Source: Heritagella sp051881655
GTDB lineage: Bacteria; Bacillota; Clostridia; Oscillospirales; Acutalibacteraceae
Direction of reading: 5' to 3'
Assembly (NCBI GenBank): GCA_051881655.1
Contig: JBJEQH010000194.1
Coordinates: 1 to 31,750, forward strand
DNA: 31,750 nucleotides
How positions within the stretch are numbered: position 1 is the first letter of the stretch; every line of letters begins with the position of its first letter. The position numbers and the translations under genes were made by a program. Below are positions 16,081-22,907 of the stretch, in pieces. The notes below the pieces were generated by a model, which saw nothing but the letters and a program-made list of their open reading frames with translations, had not been told where the DNA came from and made no database searches.

Positions 16081-17484
16081 TTAGAATCCGAAGAAGGCGC
16101 GGGCGTTCTCACAGCAGATTCCCCGCACAAGGGAGGTGAGTGTTTCCATGTCGTCAGGGTACTCCCCGTTTTCCACCCACTGGCCGATCAGTCCGCACAG
16201 AATCCGACGGAAATACTCGTGCCGCGTATAGGACAAAAAGCTGCGAGAATCCGTCAGCATCCCCACAAAATTCCCCAGCAGCGAGGACTGGGCCACATCC
16301 CGCAGCTGCTTTTCCATCCCGGCCTTTGTATCCTGGAACCACCAGGCCGCTCCCAGCTGTACCTTACCGCGCACCTGGGGCTCTGTAAAGCTGCCGGCGA
16401 CCGAGGCGATCATCATATTCTCCTCGCCGCTGAGCGAATAGAGGATAGTCCGCGGCAGGCTGTCCGTCTCCTCCAGCGCATTGAGCAGGGCCGACAGCTG
16501 GGCGCTGCTCTCGTTGGTGGAAATGCAGTCAAACCCCGTATCCGGCCCCAGCAGCCGGAACTGGCGGCGGTTTACATTCCGCTGGGCATTATAGTGCAGC
16601 TGCATTACCCAGCCGCGCTTTTTGTACTCGCGCCCGAGGAAAGTGAGCATATGGGTGATGTACAGTTCCTCTTCCCGCTGCGTGACGCGGTGGCCATGCA
16701 GGGCGCGCAGGAAAACGGCCTCGGCCTCCTGCTCGGTGGCGGGGACAAAGGGGAGGGTATCCAGCCCGTGGTCACAGGCCCGGCATCCCATTTTGTCAAA
16801 GAAATCCATGCGCAGGCACAGAATCCGCTTGAATTCCTTCAGCGAGGAGACCGCCAGATGGCACACTTCCTCCAGCAGATGGACGTAAGAAGGGAACCCC
16901 GGCTGCCGGCATTTCAGCGCCCGGTCCGGCCGGAAGGAGGGGAGCACTTTCACCGGAAAACCCTTTTCCTCCCGCAGCTTTTCGTGCCAGCACAGGTCAT
17001 CCGCCGGGTCATCGGTGGTGCCGATCACCTCGACATGAGAGCGCCGAATCAGCCCCCGCACCGATAGGGTGGGATCCTCCTGCAGTTTCTTCCGGGTCAA
17101 CTGCCAGACCTCCTCCGCTGTGCCGCCGTTCAGCACCCCTTCATACCCGAAATACCGCTTTAATTCCAAATGGCACCAGTGGTACATCGGGTTTCCGATC
17201 GCCAGGGGCAGGGTCTCGGCAAAGCGCTGAAACTTCTCCCGGTCCGGCGCTTTGCCGGTAATTTCCTCCTCGGGCACCCCATTCTGGCGCATCAGCCGCC
17301 ATTTGTAGTGATCCCCGCCCAGCCATACCTGGGTGATGTTCTCAAAGCGCCGGTCCTCCCAGATCTCCCGGGGATTGATATGGCAGTGGTAGTCCAGAAT
17401 GGGAAGATCCTTCACCTGTCGGAATAATTCTCTGGCCGTATCATTGGGCAGCAGGAAGTCCTCCCCCATAAATGCTCTTTTCAC
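16081..17484 (-). CDS. uxaC: Glucuronate isomerase
   Basis: A 467-residue uronate isomerase (amidohydrolase-superfamily TIM barrel) converting D-glucuronate to D-fructuronate and D-galacturonate to D-tagaturonate. Family signatures are clear: FMGEDFLL at the N-terminus, ILDYHCHINPREI with H33 and H35, WLGGDHYKWRLMR, GNPMYHWCHLEL, the TTDDPADDL stretch, MQLHYNAQRN and GMLTDSRSFLSYTRHEYFRR. The start is GTG at 17484: AAAGGAG lies 9 nt upstream, and the protein then aligns with the MxxFMxEDFLL start of the family. The rest of the hexuronate pathway (reductases, dehydratases, KDG kinase/aldolase) is absent from this window, so it is an isolated member, perhaps cotranscribed with the GNAT gene 60 nt upstream. 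Confidence 0.96.
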   Translation of the reverse strand: MKRAFMGEDFLLPNDTARELFRQVKDLPILDYHCHINPREIWEDRRFENITQVWLGGDHYKWRLMRQNGVPEEEITGKAPDREKFQRFAETLPLAIGNPMYHWCHLELKRYFGYEGVLNGGTAEEVWQLTRKKLQEDPTLSVRGLIRRSHVEVIGTTDDPADDLCWHEKLREEKGFPVKVLPSFRPDRALKCRQPGFPSYVHLLEEVCHLAVSSLKEFKRILCLRMDFFDKMGCRACDHGLDTLPFVPATEQEAEAVFLRALHGHRVTQREEELYITHMLTFLGREYKKRGWVMQLHYNAQRNVNRRQFRLLGPDTGFDCISTNESSAQLSALLNALEETDSLPRTILYSLSGEENMMIASVAGSFTEPQVRGKVQLGAAWWFQDTKAGMEKQLRDVAQSSLLGNFVGMLTDSRSFLSYTRHEYFRRILCGLIGQWVENGEYPDDMETLTSLVRGICCENARAFFGF

Positions 17485-17544
17485 GCGGCTGCGCTCCTTT
17501 CACAGAATCTCCCCTTTCGCGGAAGGGGCTGTTTTTCTCCCGGC

Positions 17545-17988
17545 CTATATTCTTTTGGCCAAAGAGACATGCTCATCCAGTTCAAAAAAACCGTTTTTCC
17601 GGTAAAACTCGTACGCCGGTACCGTCCGTTCCGTCTGAAGGAATATCTGCTGTATTCCCTTCTCCCGGATACAGGTTTCAATTTCCCGTAAAAAGCGGGT
17701 TCCCAACCCCCTGCCCTGCTCCGAAGTTTTGATGCAGAATTCGTCGATATAGTACTCGGTTCCCGCATACCAGTGCCGGATACTCCCCATGGCGAGGCCG
17801 ACCATCTCTCCGTTTTCAAAGAAACCAAATACCAGTGAATTGGGATTTCCGGTTAAGTCCAGAATATATTGACGGAGCTGGCAGGGATCGCTCCAGTCGT
17901 CATTCCAGGGTTCCTTTGTGAACACCTCCCGGAAAAAAGTCTCGATTTCACAAAGGCTGCTGTTTTTCAGTTCTCTGATTTCTACCAT
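17545..17988 (-). CDS. GNAT-family N-acetyltransferase
   Basis: A 147-residue acetyl-CoA-dependent acetyltransferase. The pyrophosphate-binding motif A reads QGRGLG (91-96) after the beta-strand YYIDEFCIKTSE. The C-terminal VPAYEFYRKNGFFELDEHVSL is the usual GNAT ending. The overall pattern (acidic FTKEPWNDDW near 23-32) resembles the aminoglycoside 6'-acetyltransferase-like branch, but the substrate cannot be assigned. I start it at the ATG at 17988, 7 nt after GGAGGAG. The longer open frame back to 18042 has no ribosome site. It is in the same direction as uxaC and 60 nt before it. Confidence 0.9.
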   Translation of the reverse strand: MVEIRELKNSSLCEIETFFREVFTKEPWNDDWSDPCQLRQYILDLTGNPNSLVFGFFENGEMVGLAMGSIRHWYAGTEYYIDEFCIKTSEQGRGLGTRFLREIETCIREKGIQQIFLQTERTVPAYEFYRKNGFFELDEHVSLAKRI

Positions 17989-18068
17989 CAATTTCTCCTC
18001 CTCGATGATGCCCCCGGACCAAAACATTTTCAATGCCACCACTCTTCAGAGACAGCCTGTTTTCCCCC

Positions 18069-18096
18069 TTGCCCCGGGCCCGTTTTCTGGTATACT
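18069..18096 (+). promoter_or_regulatory. Upstream promoter candidate for the MerR gene
   Basis: TTGCCC (18069-18074) and TATACT (18091-18096) are 16 bp apart. It would give a basal transcript with a leader of about 155 nt. Confidence 0.4.
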
Positions 18097-18181
18097 GACA
18101 GAAAAGCAACCCTTTGGGGAGAGCGTTTACAGGGCGCCCTGATTTTCCGGAAAAATATCGTAAAAAATTCTTCAACCCCCC

Positions 18182-18212
18182 TTGACCTTGCCGCTGCGTC
18201 ATCCTGTACCAT
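18182..18212 (+). promoter_or_regulatory. MerR-type promoter with 19-bp spacer
   Basis: TTGACC (18182-18187) and TACCAT (18207-18212) are separated by 19 bp, the over-long spacing typical of promoters that MerR proteins untwist on ligand binding. GAC and GTC half-sites (18184-18186, 18198-18200) flank the spacer centre. It lies 45 nt upstream of the MerR start. Confidence 0.7.
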
Positions 18213-18256
18213 AGACGGCAGAAGGAAATTCCCCACAGAGGAAAGGAGTGTTCCCC

Positions 18257-19021
18257 ATGGAATACACAGTAAACGAATGTGCCCGGCTGGCCGGAATCAG
18301 TGCCCGCACGCTGCGGTATTACGATCAGATCGGGCTGTTGTCCCCCGCACGCCTGACCGCCGCGGGATACCGCCTGTATGGCCCGCGGGAAGTGGACCGT
18401 CTGCAGCAGATCCTGCTGTACCGCGCCATGGAGATTCCCCTGTCCCAAATCCGGGAGATGCTGCAGGATCCCGGATTTGACCGGGAAAGGGCCCTGAACG
18501 GCCATTTGGTCGCCCTGCGGGAAAAAAGGGCACAGCTGGATACCGTCATCCAAACCGTGGAGAAAAGCCTTCAGCAAATGAAAGGAGAATGCACCATGAA
18601 AGACTCTGAAAAATTTGAGGGACTGCGCCGCCGGGCGGTCGAAGAAAACGAGGCCCGCTACGGCCGGGAAATCCGCCGCCGCTTCGGGGACGAGGCAATG
18701 GACGGTGCCAATGAAAAATCACGGAGCCTGTCCGAAAAGCAGTGGGAGGATCGGGAAGCGCTGCAGCAGCGCGTGAACGATGCCCTGCGCCGGGCCCTGA
18801 TGACCGGCGATCCGGGCTCACCGGAAGCGATGGAACTGGCCCGGCTGCACCGGAAATGGCTATGCAGCTATTGGAAAGACGGCACCTATACCAAAGAGGC
18901 CCACCGGGCACTGGCCGCCATGTATGTGCAGGACGAGCGATTTTTCGCCTATTATGAAGGGGTAATCCCCGGCGGCGCCGCTTTCCTGCAGCAGGCCATC
19001 GAGCGGTACTGTGCCGAATGA
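18257..19021 (+). CDS. MerR-family regulator with TipAS-like antibiotic-recognition domain
   Basis: A 254-residue regulator. The N-terminal MerR winged helix (1-70) shows TVNECARLAGISARTLRYYDQIGLLSP, then GYRLYGPREVDRLQQI. A coiled-coil dimerisation helix follows (about 78-110, VALREKRAQLDTVIQTVEKSLQQM). Residues ~135-254 form a TipAS-type all-helical domain (REALQQRVNDALRRALMTGDP, HRKWLCSYW, YVQDERFFAYYEG, FLQQAIERYC), known in Streptomyces TipAL to bind thiopeptides and in related proteins other drugs. ATG at 18257 has AAAGGAG 8 nt upstream; a GTG at 18248 overlaps that site and is rejected. An internal ribosome site and ATG at 18596 could yield the C-terminal domain alone. It converges on a methyltransferase gene with a gap of only 3 nt. 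Confidence 0.93.
   Translation: MEYTVNECARLAGISARTLRYYDQIGLLSPARLTAAGYRLYGPREVDRLQQILLYRAMEIPLSQIREMLQDPGFDRERALNGHLVALREKRAQLDTVIQTVEKSLQQMKGECTMKDSEKFEGLRRRAVEENEARYGREIRRRFGDEAMDGANEKSRSLSEKQWEDREALQQRVNDALRRALMTGDPGSPEAMELARLHRKWLCSYWKDGTYTKEAHRALAAMYVQDERFFAYYEGVIPGGAAFLQQAIERYCAE
18581..18598 (+). promoter_or_regulatory. Internal ribosome site and start codon for a TipAS-like short product
   Basis: Inside the MerR gene AAAGGAG (18581-18587) stands 8 nt before an in-frame ATG (18596). Translation from here gives 141 residues, almost exactly the drug-binding domain. The Streptomyces tipA gene is known to make TipAS this way from an internal start. Confidence 0.6.
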
Positions 19022-19024
19022 CCG

Positions 19025-19783
19025 TTATTTAACCGCCGTAAAGAACAGGCGGTTAAACGGCAGGATCACTTCGCCCGTATGGGTCAGGGGATAGGCTTTT
19101 TCCGCCCGCCGCAAAATCTCCTCCTGAAAGTGCAGGCCGTCCTCCTCGCTCAGCGCCTGCAGATACGGGCGCAGCCGGGTACTCCGCACCCACTCCAGCA
19201 GTGCCTGATGCGAGGGCATCGCCTGGTGATACACCGTCTCCCAGAGAGTAAAGGAGGACGAGCAGCGCGACAGCACCTCAAAATATTCCCGGGGCGGCAA
19301 GGCTTCGCTCGTCTCGAAAAACACGTGCTGCAGCCCCCAGGCGGGGTCGGCCGCCACCTGATGGATGATCTGGAACAGCGGCTCCCGGGGGTTATAGGGG
19401 ACCTGCACCGCCAGCACACCGCCCGGGTTCAGCTTTTCCATCAGCTGGGGCAGCAGCGTCTCATGGTCGGGCAGCCACTGCAGGCAGGCGTTGGAGAACA
19501 GCAGGTCGTATCCATCCTCCAGTTCCCGCAGGTCACGCAGGGAAAAGGACAGGGAGGGATAGCTTACCCTGGCCTTTTCAATCATATTGGGCGAGCTGTC
19601 AATCCCCACCAGTTCGGCCTGGGGGAATGCCCGGTGCAAAACCGCCGTGCTGTTTCCGGGCCCGCACCCCAGGTCTGCGACCTTTTTGGGGGAAAGATCC
19701 CGCAGTCGGTTTACCAGATCCACCGAGGGCTGTGTGCGCTGTTTCTCAAATTTCAGGTACTGTTCCGAGTTCCAATCCGCCAT
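19025..19783 (-). CDS. Trans-aconitate 2-methyltransferase-like SAM methyltransferase
   Basis: A 252-residue class I SAM-dependent methyltransferase of the Tam type. MADWNSEQYLKFEKQRTQPSVDL is the characteristic N-terminus of Tam proteins. Motif I is VADLGCGPGNST (34-45), motif II LVGIDSSPNMIEKA, and the acidic/catalytic region DLLFSNACLQWLPDH is followed by LNPGGVLAVQVP. Tam methylates trans-aconitate formed spontaneously from the citric-acid-cycle intermediate. Many clostridial homologues are uncharacterised, so the substrate is presumptive. ATG at 19783 has AAAAAGGAG 9 nt upstream; an extension to 19843 is open but has no site. Own promoter at 19821-19849. Confidence 0.85.
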   Translation of the reverse strand: MADWNSEQYLKFEKQRTQPSVDLVNRLRDLSPKKVADLGCGPGNSTAVLHRAFPQAELVGIDSSPNMIEKARVSYPSLSFSLRDLRELEDGYDLLFSNACLQWLPDHETLLPQLMEKLNPGGVLAVQVPYNPREPLFQIIHQVAADPAWGLQHVFFETSEALPPREYFEVLSRCSSSFTLWETVYHQAMPSHQALLEWVRSTRLRPYLQALSEEDGLHFQEEILRRAEKAYPLTHTGEVILPFNRLFFTAVK

Positions 19784-19820
19784 ACATTCCGCTCCTTTTT
19801 TCTCCGTGTTTTCTTTTGTC

Positions 19821-19849
19821 AGTATAGCAGACCTTTTCCCCACCGTCCA
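19821..19849 (-). promoter_or_regulatory. Sigma-A promoter of the methyltransferase gene
   Basis: On the minus strand TGGACG (19844-19849) and TATACT (19821-19826) are spaced 17 bp, about 40 nt ahead of the start codon. Confidence 0.6.
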
Positions 19850-19938
19850 GCGGCTTTTTCCCTGTTACCCCGCTTTTTATCCCCGAAAGCTGTCATTTTC
19901 GCATAAGGAAATTAAAAAACACGGATTTTTTATAGTTT

Positions 19939-19996
19939 TTCTTCTATTTTCCTTGTATTCTCCTTGTTTTTTCTATAAAATAGAAGAAACAAGGGG
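19939..19996 (+). promoter_or_regulatory. Leader with two mutually exclusive hairpins before the PRT-like gene
   Basis: Hairpin A: TTCTTCTATTTT (19939-19950) pairs perfectly with AAAATAGAAGAA (19977-19988). Hairpin B: bases 19960-19975 pair with 19981-19996 (about 16 bp with G-U pairs) around the loop TAAAA. The two share the right-hand arm and cannot coexist. A CCTTG repeat (19951-19955 and 19962-19966) gives two alternative partners for CAAGG. The structure ends about ten bases before the AAAGGAG site. A TATAAA box (19974) inside it makes a DNA-level promoter reading possible too. Confidence 0.5.
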
Positions 19997-20020
19997 GTTC
20001 CCGATAAAGGAGTGAATGCT

Positions 20021-20659
20021 ATGCAAATGAATATGGTCAAACTTCCCACCAAACAAGAGGATCTGTATCTCCGCACGGTAAAGGGTCACTTTGCGACCAG
20101 CCACAGCCACATCAATTACTATATCGACGTAACCATGCAGAAGTCCCGCCTGTCCGAGGCCAAGGCGGTCGCCCAGGCGCTGGTATCCGCTTACCGCACC
20201 TCCACCGTAGTGGATACGATTCTGTGTCTGGATGGGACCGAGGTCATCGCCGCCTGTTTGGCCGACGATCTGACCAAGGATGATTTTATCAACATGAACG
20301 CCCATCAGACCATCTATATCGTCACTCCCGAGCACACCTCCGGCAGTCAGCTGCTGCTGCGGGACAACATCATCCCCATGGTGAAGAACAAGCATGTTCT
20401 GATCCTGGCCGCTTCGGTGTCTACCGGGTACACGGCGGAAAAAGCCGTGGAGGCGGTCCGCTATTACGGCGGCGAGGTCTCGGGCATCTCCGCGATCTTC
20501 TCCTCTCTGGATGAGTGCGAGGGCTTCCCGGTCACCTCGATTTTCCATACCCGTGACCTGCCGGATTACGCCAGCTACAGCGCGCGGGAGTGCCCCTTCT
20601 GCAAGGCGGGCCAGAAGATCGACGCGCTGGCCAACAGCTACGGCTATTCGACCCTGTAA
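20021..20659 (+). CDS. Orotate phosphoribosyltransferase-like protein with degenerate PRPP motif
   Basis: A 212-residue protein resembling the orotate/type I phosphoribosyltransferase family. The PRPP-binding signature region reads VLILAASVSTGYTAEKAVEAV (125-145). The strand, the STG-x-T loop and the following helix are kept. The two acidic residues that normally precede the loop (DD or DE) are Ala-Ala, so catalysis by the usual route is doubtful. The C-terminus has ECPFCKAGQKIDAL with C191 and C194, a CxxC pair seen in PRT-like proteins of Clostridia. The ATG at 20021 has AAAGGAG 8 nt upstream; an in-frame GTG overlapping that site at 20012 is less likely. It may be a PRPP-sensing or moonlighting relative, not a pyrimidine-pathway enzyme. 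No pyr genes are nearby. Confidence 0.8.
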   Translation: MQMNMVKLPTKQEDLYLRTVKGHFATSHSHINYYIDVTMQKSRLSEAKAVAQALVSAYRTSTVVDTILCLDGTEVIAACLADDLTKDDFINMNAHQTIYIVTPEHTSGSQLLLRDNIIPMVKNKHVLILAASVSTGYTAEKAVEAVRYYGGEVSGISAIFSSLDECEGFPVTSIFHTRDLPDYASYSARECPFCKAGQKIDALANSYGYSTL

Positions 20660-20678
20660 ATTTTCTTCGGCAAAACGG

Positions 20679-20703
20679 CCCGGAAGAGAACCCCTCTTCC
20701 GGG
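20679..20703. terminator. Terminator between PRT-like gene and CHAP gene
   Basis: CCCGGAAGAG (20679-20688) pairs perfectly with CTCTTCCGGG (20694-20703) around a five-base loop, followed by TCATTTTT. It touches the stop codon of the minus-strand CHAP gene and probably serves both convergent genes. Confidence 0.8.
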
Positions 20704-21672
20704 TCATTTTTCTCTCTCCGTCATACCATAGCCGAAAATCCGCTCATCGTCCTTTTCATACGTCCTTTTCCGGCAGGCGTCCTCACTGTTTCCCTCGATG
20801 GTGTACACCTGCCCGTTTTTCACCCCCTGCACAATACCCACATGATTGGGTGTGCCGTCCTGCTCCCAGTCAAAAAAGATGAGATCCCCTGGCTGGGGGG
20901 TGGTTCCTCCCTCCCGCCAGCGGTTGTGCTGCAAAAACCACTGCATTCCCTCGCGGCAGGAGGCAAATTTCGGCAGGCATCCCTGCTGCAGCAGTCCGGA
21001 TTGTTCCCCGCACCAGGAGACAAAGCAGGCGCACCACTCCACCCGCTGGGAAAATCCGTACCAGCTCCAGTATGGCTCACCCCCTGTCTGGCCCAATTGG
21101 GAGGCGGCCGCCTGCACCAGCGGATGGCTGCCGGTAGCTTCCCTCTCCCACTGCTGCCAAAAATCCTCCTGCTGCAGGGCTTTTTCCAGGCGGGCGGTCT
21201 GCTCCTGGGGCCATTCCTCCTCCTGTGCCAGCTGCAGGGCCCCCTTGGGCAGAACCCGGATCACCGCGGTTGTCTTCCCCCCCGTGACCTCACATTGGAT
21301 CGTAAGGGGCGTCATCTTCCGGTAGATCTCGCACATCTGCTGTTGTTCCTCTTCCGAAAAGAAGATTTCCTCATGGAAATCCTCCCGTCCCTCCTGAATC
21401 AGTACCCAGAGGATGGCCTCCCTCTCTGCAGTGCGCTCTCCCTCATACCGGCAGGGGATTTCCCCGGCCCCCTGTCGCAGGAGGTCCACCCGGGAGAGGT
21501 AGTCCTCGGTCAGCCTCCATTGTGCGGCCGCCAGCGCACTCTCTTCGAGAGAATCCGGCTCGCTCTTTTCCACAAAAAGACCCACGCTGATCCCGCCCAC
21601 CAGCCAGAGCAGCAAAAGCCCCGCGGCCCATTTTCCGCGTATTTTTTTCCATCGGCAAAAATGGTTTTTCAT
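20704..21672 (-). CDS. Membrane-anchored CHAP-domain peptidoglycan hydrolase-like protein
   Basis: A 322-residue protein with a short basic N-terminus, one transmembrane anchor (about 15-33, no clear cleavage site) and a long acidic, Gln/Glu-rich helical stalk (about 40-180). The CHAP domain (about 185-322) has catalytic C214 in EWCACFVSWC, H277 in TPNHVGIV, and the third residue in TIEGNS (E293/N295). PGDLIFFDW (261-269) is the usual strand between them. CHAP enzymes act as amidases or endopeptidases on peptidoglycan outside the cell. The ATG at 21672 follows AAAGGGGGAG. Similar anchored CHAP proteins occur in conjugative elements and as cell-separation enzymes; there are no transfer genes here, so a cell-wall role is likelier. 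Confidence 0.88.
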   Translation of the reverse strand: MKNHFCRWKKIRGKWAAGLLLLWLVGGISVGLFVEKSEPDSLEESALAAAQWRLTEDYLSRVDLLRQGAGEIPCRYEGERTAEREAILWVLIQEGREDFHEEIFFSEEEQQQMCEIYRKMTPLTIQCEVTGGKTTAVIRVLPKGALQLAQEEEWPQEQTARLEKALQQEDFWQQWEREATGSHPLVQAAASQLGQTGGEPYWSWYGFSQRVEWCACFVSWCGEQSGLLQQGCLPKFASCREGMQWFLQHNRWREGGTTPQPGDLIFFDWEQDGTPNHVGIVQGVKNGQVYTIEGNSEDACRKRTYEKDDERIFGYGMTEREK

Positions 21673-21750
21673 TCGGTTCTCCCCCTTTATCCGGCCTGCC
21701 CTGCTATATATAGTGGGGAACCAAATCGGGCAGAACCCCTCTCTGTGGGG

Positions 21751-21765
21751 AATCCACCATGGATT
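21751..21765. promoter_or_regulatory. 15-bp interrupted dyad, LysR autoregulatory site candidate
   Basis: AATCCA-CCA-TGGATT is a perfect dyad with a 3-base centre, the usual size of a LysR-type box. Its right half coincides with the -35 region of the LysR gene, as expected for negative autoregulation. Confidence 0.5.
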
Positions 21766-21788
21766 TTCCCGAAAAAGACCGCTATAAT
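21760..21788 (+). promoter_or_regulatory. Promoter of the LysR gene
   Basis: A weak -35 TGGATT (21760-21765) and a perfect -10 TATAAT (21783-21788) are 17 bp apart, about 33 nt before the start codon. Confidence 0.6.
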
Positions 21789-21820
21789 GAATCTATGAAC
21801 CGGAAGGAAGGGGAACCCGT

Positions 21821-22768
21821 ATGAACTTTTTGGCACTGGAATATTTTCTGGAGATTGAGCACGCCGGCAGCTTTTCTGCCGCGGCGCGAAAACTGTTCGT
21901 CTCCCAGCAATCCCTGAGCGAGAGCATCCAGAAGCTGGAGCAGGAGGTGGGAGCTGCGCTGTTTGTGCGGAAACGCCCGCTTGTTCTGACCGAGGCCGGC
22001 CTGCGGTTTTCCCAGGGGGCCCGCGCTATCCTGGAAATCCGCACCGGTATGCTGCGGGACATCGCCGCTCCGGGGGATCAGCAGCGCCACAAGCTCACCC
22101 TTGCCGTCTCTACATTCGAGGCTCCCCCCTTCCTGCCGGAACTGCTGGCGGGCTTCACCGCTGTCCACCCGGAATACGAGATCTCGGTGGTAAAGCGGCA
22201 GGTAACCGATATTGCCAGCCATATGGATGGCGTGGATCTATTCTTCAGTTTTCTGCCCCTGGATCCCAATCTGGAGCATATCCGGCTGATCGAAAAGGAC
22301 AGGCTGGTGCTGGCCGTGCGGCAGAGTCTGCTGGCCCAGCATTTTTCCGGGCCCCTCTCCTCCCTGCGGCAGGAGCTGGCGGAAAAGGGCGGCCTGGCAC
22401 TTTTGCGGCAGATGCCGTTTATCCTTCTGTATGACCGCAAGGGCGATGAAATTCCACTGACCCGCCAACTGTTCCGGCGGGCGGGTTTTTCCCCGGTTGT
22501 CGGCTTTCAATCGGATAACGGCGATTTAAATACCTCCATGTGCCTTCGGGGATTTGGGGCCTGCATCGGTCCGGAGGACCTGTTCCGAAGGAAATTCCAT
22601 GACCACTTAAAAGCAGCGGATGATCCCATGCTGCTGCTCCCCCTTGATTCCGGGGAAGAGGATATCTGCTTTGCCCTGAGCTATCAAAAGGGGAAAAAAC
22701 TCTCCTCCAAAGAGCTGTGCTTTATTGACGCCGCGCGCGAATTTTTGAAAAACACGCAGGAACCGTGA
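21821..22768 (+). CDS. LysR-family transcriptional regulator
   Basis: A 315-residue LysR-type regulator. The winged-helix domain (1-60) has ALEYFLEIEHAGSFSAAARKLFVSQQSLSESIQKLEQEVGAALFVR followed by LTEAG. The effector domain runs from ~88 (KLTLAVSTFEAPPFLPELLAGF) with the RD-I to RD-II break near 160 and FGACIGPEDLF near 255. ATG at 21821 has GGAAGGGG 8 nt upstream. Its last codons form the left arm of its own terminator. It lies directly upstream of, and in the same direction as, the OYE/ceramidase-like pair, but that pair has a separate promoter. LysR may regulate it in trans; the link is only proximity. Confidence 0.93.
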   Translation: MNFLALEYFLEIEHAGSFSAAARKLFVSQQSLSESIQKLEQEVGAALFVRKRPLVLTEAGLRFSQGARAILEIRTGMLRDIAAPGDQQRHKLTLAVSTFEAPPFLPELLAGFTAVHPEYEISVVKRQVTDIASHMDGVDLFFSFLPLDPNLEHIRLIEKDRLVLAVRQSLLAQHFSGPLSSLRQELAEKGGLALLRQMPFILLYDRKGDEIPLTRQLFRRAGFSPVVGFQSDNGDLNTSMCLRGFGACIGPEDLFRRKFHDHLKAADDPMLLLPLDSGEEDICFALSYQKGKKLSSKELCFIDAAREFLKNTQEP

Positions 22769-22790
22769 AAAACGGTTCCTGCGTGTTTTT
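22748..22790 (+). terminator. Terminator overlapping the 3' end of the LysR gene
   Basis: A perfect 19-bp inverted repeat (22748-22766 with 22772-22790, loop GAAAA) ends in TTTTT. The left arm encodes the last residues KNTQEP and the stop codon begins in it. Confidence 0.92.
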
Positions 22791-22830
22791 ATTACAGGAT
22801 TTACCTTGTGGAATGACCGATTTTTTGTGT

Positions 22831-22859
22831 TTTACAGGAAATTTCCTGTATGCTATCAT
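22831..22859 (+). promoter_or_regulatory. Extended -10 promoter of the oxidoreductase gene
   Basis: TTTACA (22831-22836), 17 bp, TATCAT (22854-22859) preceded by TGC, i.e. an extended -10. Start codon about 49 nt downstream. Confidence 0.75.
22833..22850. promoter_or_regulatory. 18-bp perfect palindrome filling the promoter spacer
   Basis: TACAGGAAATTTCCTGTA is its own reverse complement and occupies the -35/-10 spacer of the oxidoreductase promoter. A protein bound here would exclude RNA polymerase, or distort the spacer if an activator. The half-site CCTGTA also occurs, in the opposite arrangement, in the operator candidate at 2938-2951. Confidence 0.7.
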
Positions 22860-22907
22860 AAATTTGTATGAAGCGAAAACAGATGAATATGAAAGGAGTG
22901 GCCATCC

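Noticed and set aside
18248..18256. Earlier GTG start for the MerR gene
   Set aside because: It overlaps its own AAAGGAG site; the ATG at 18257 is correctly spaced.
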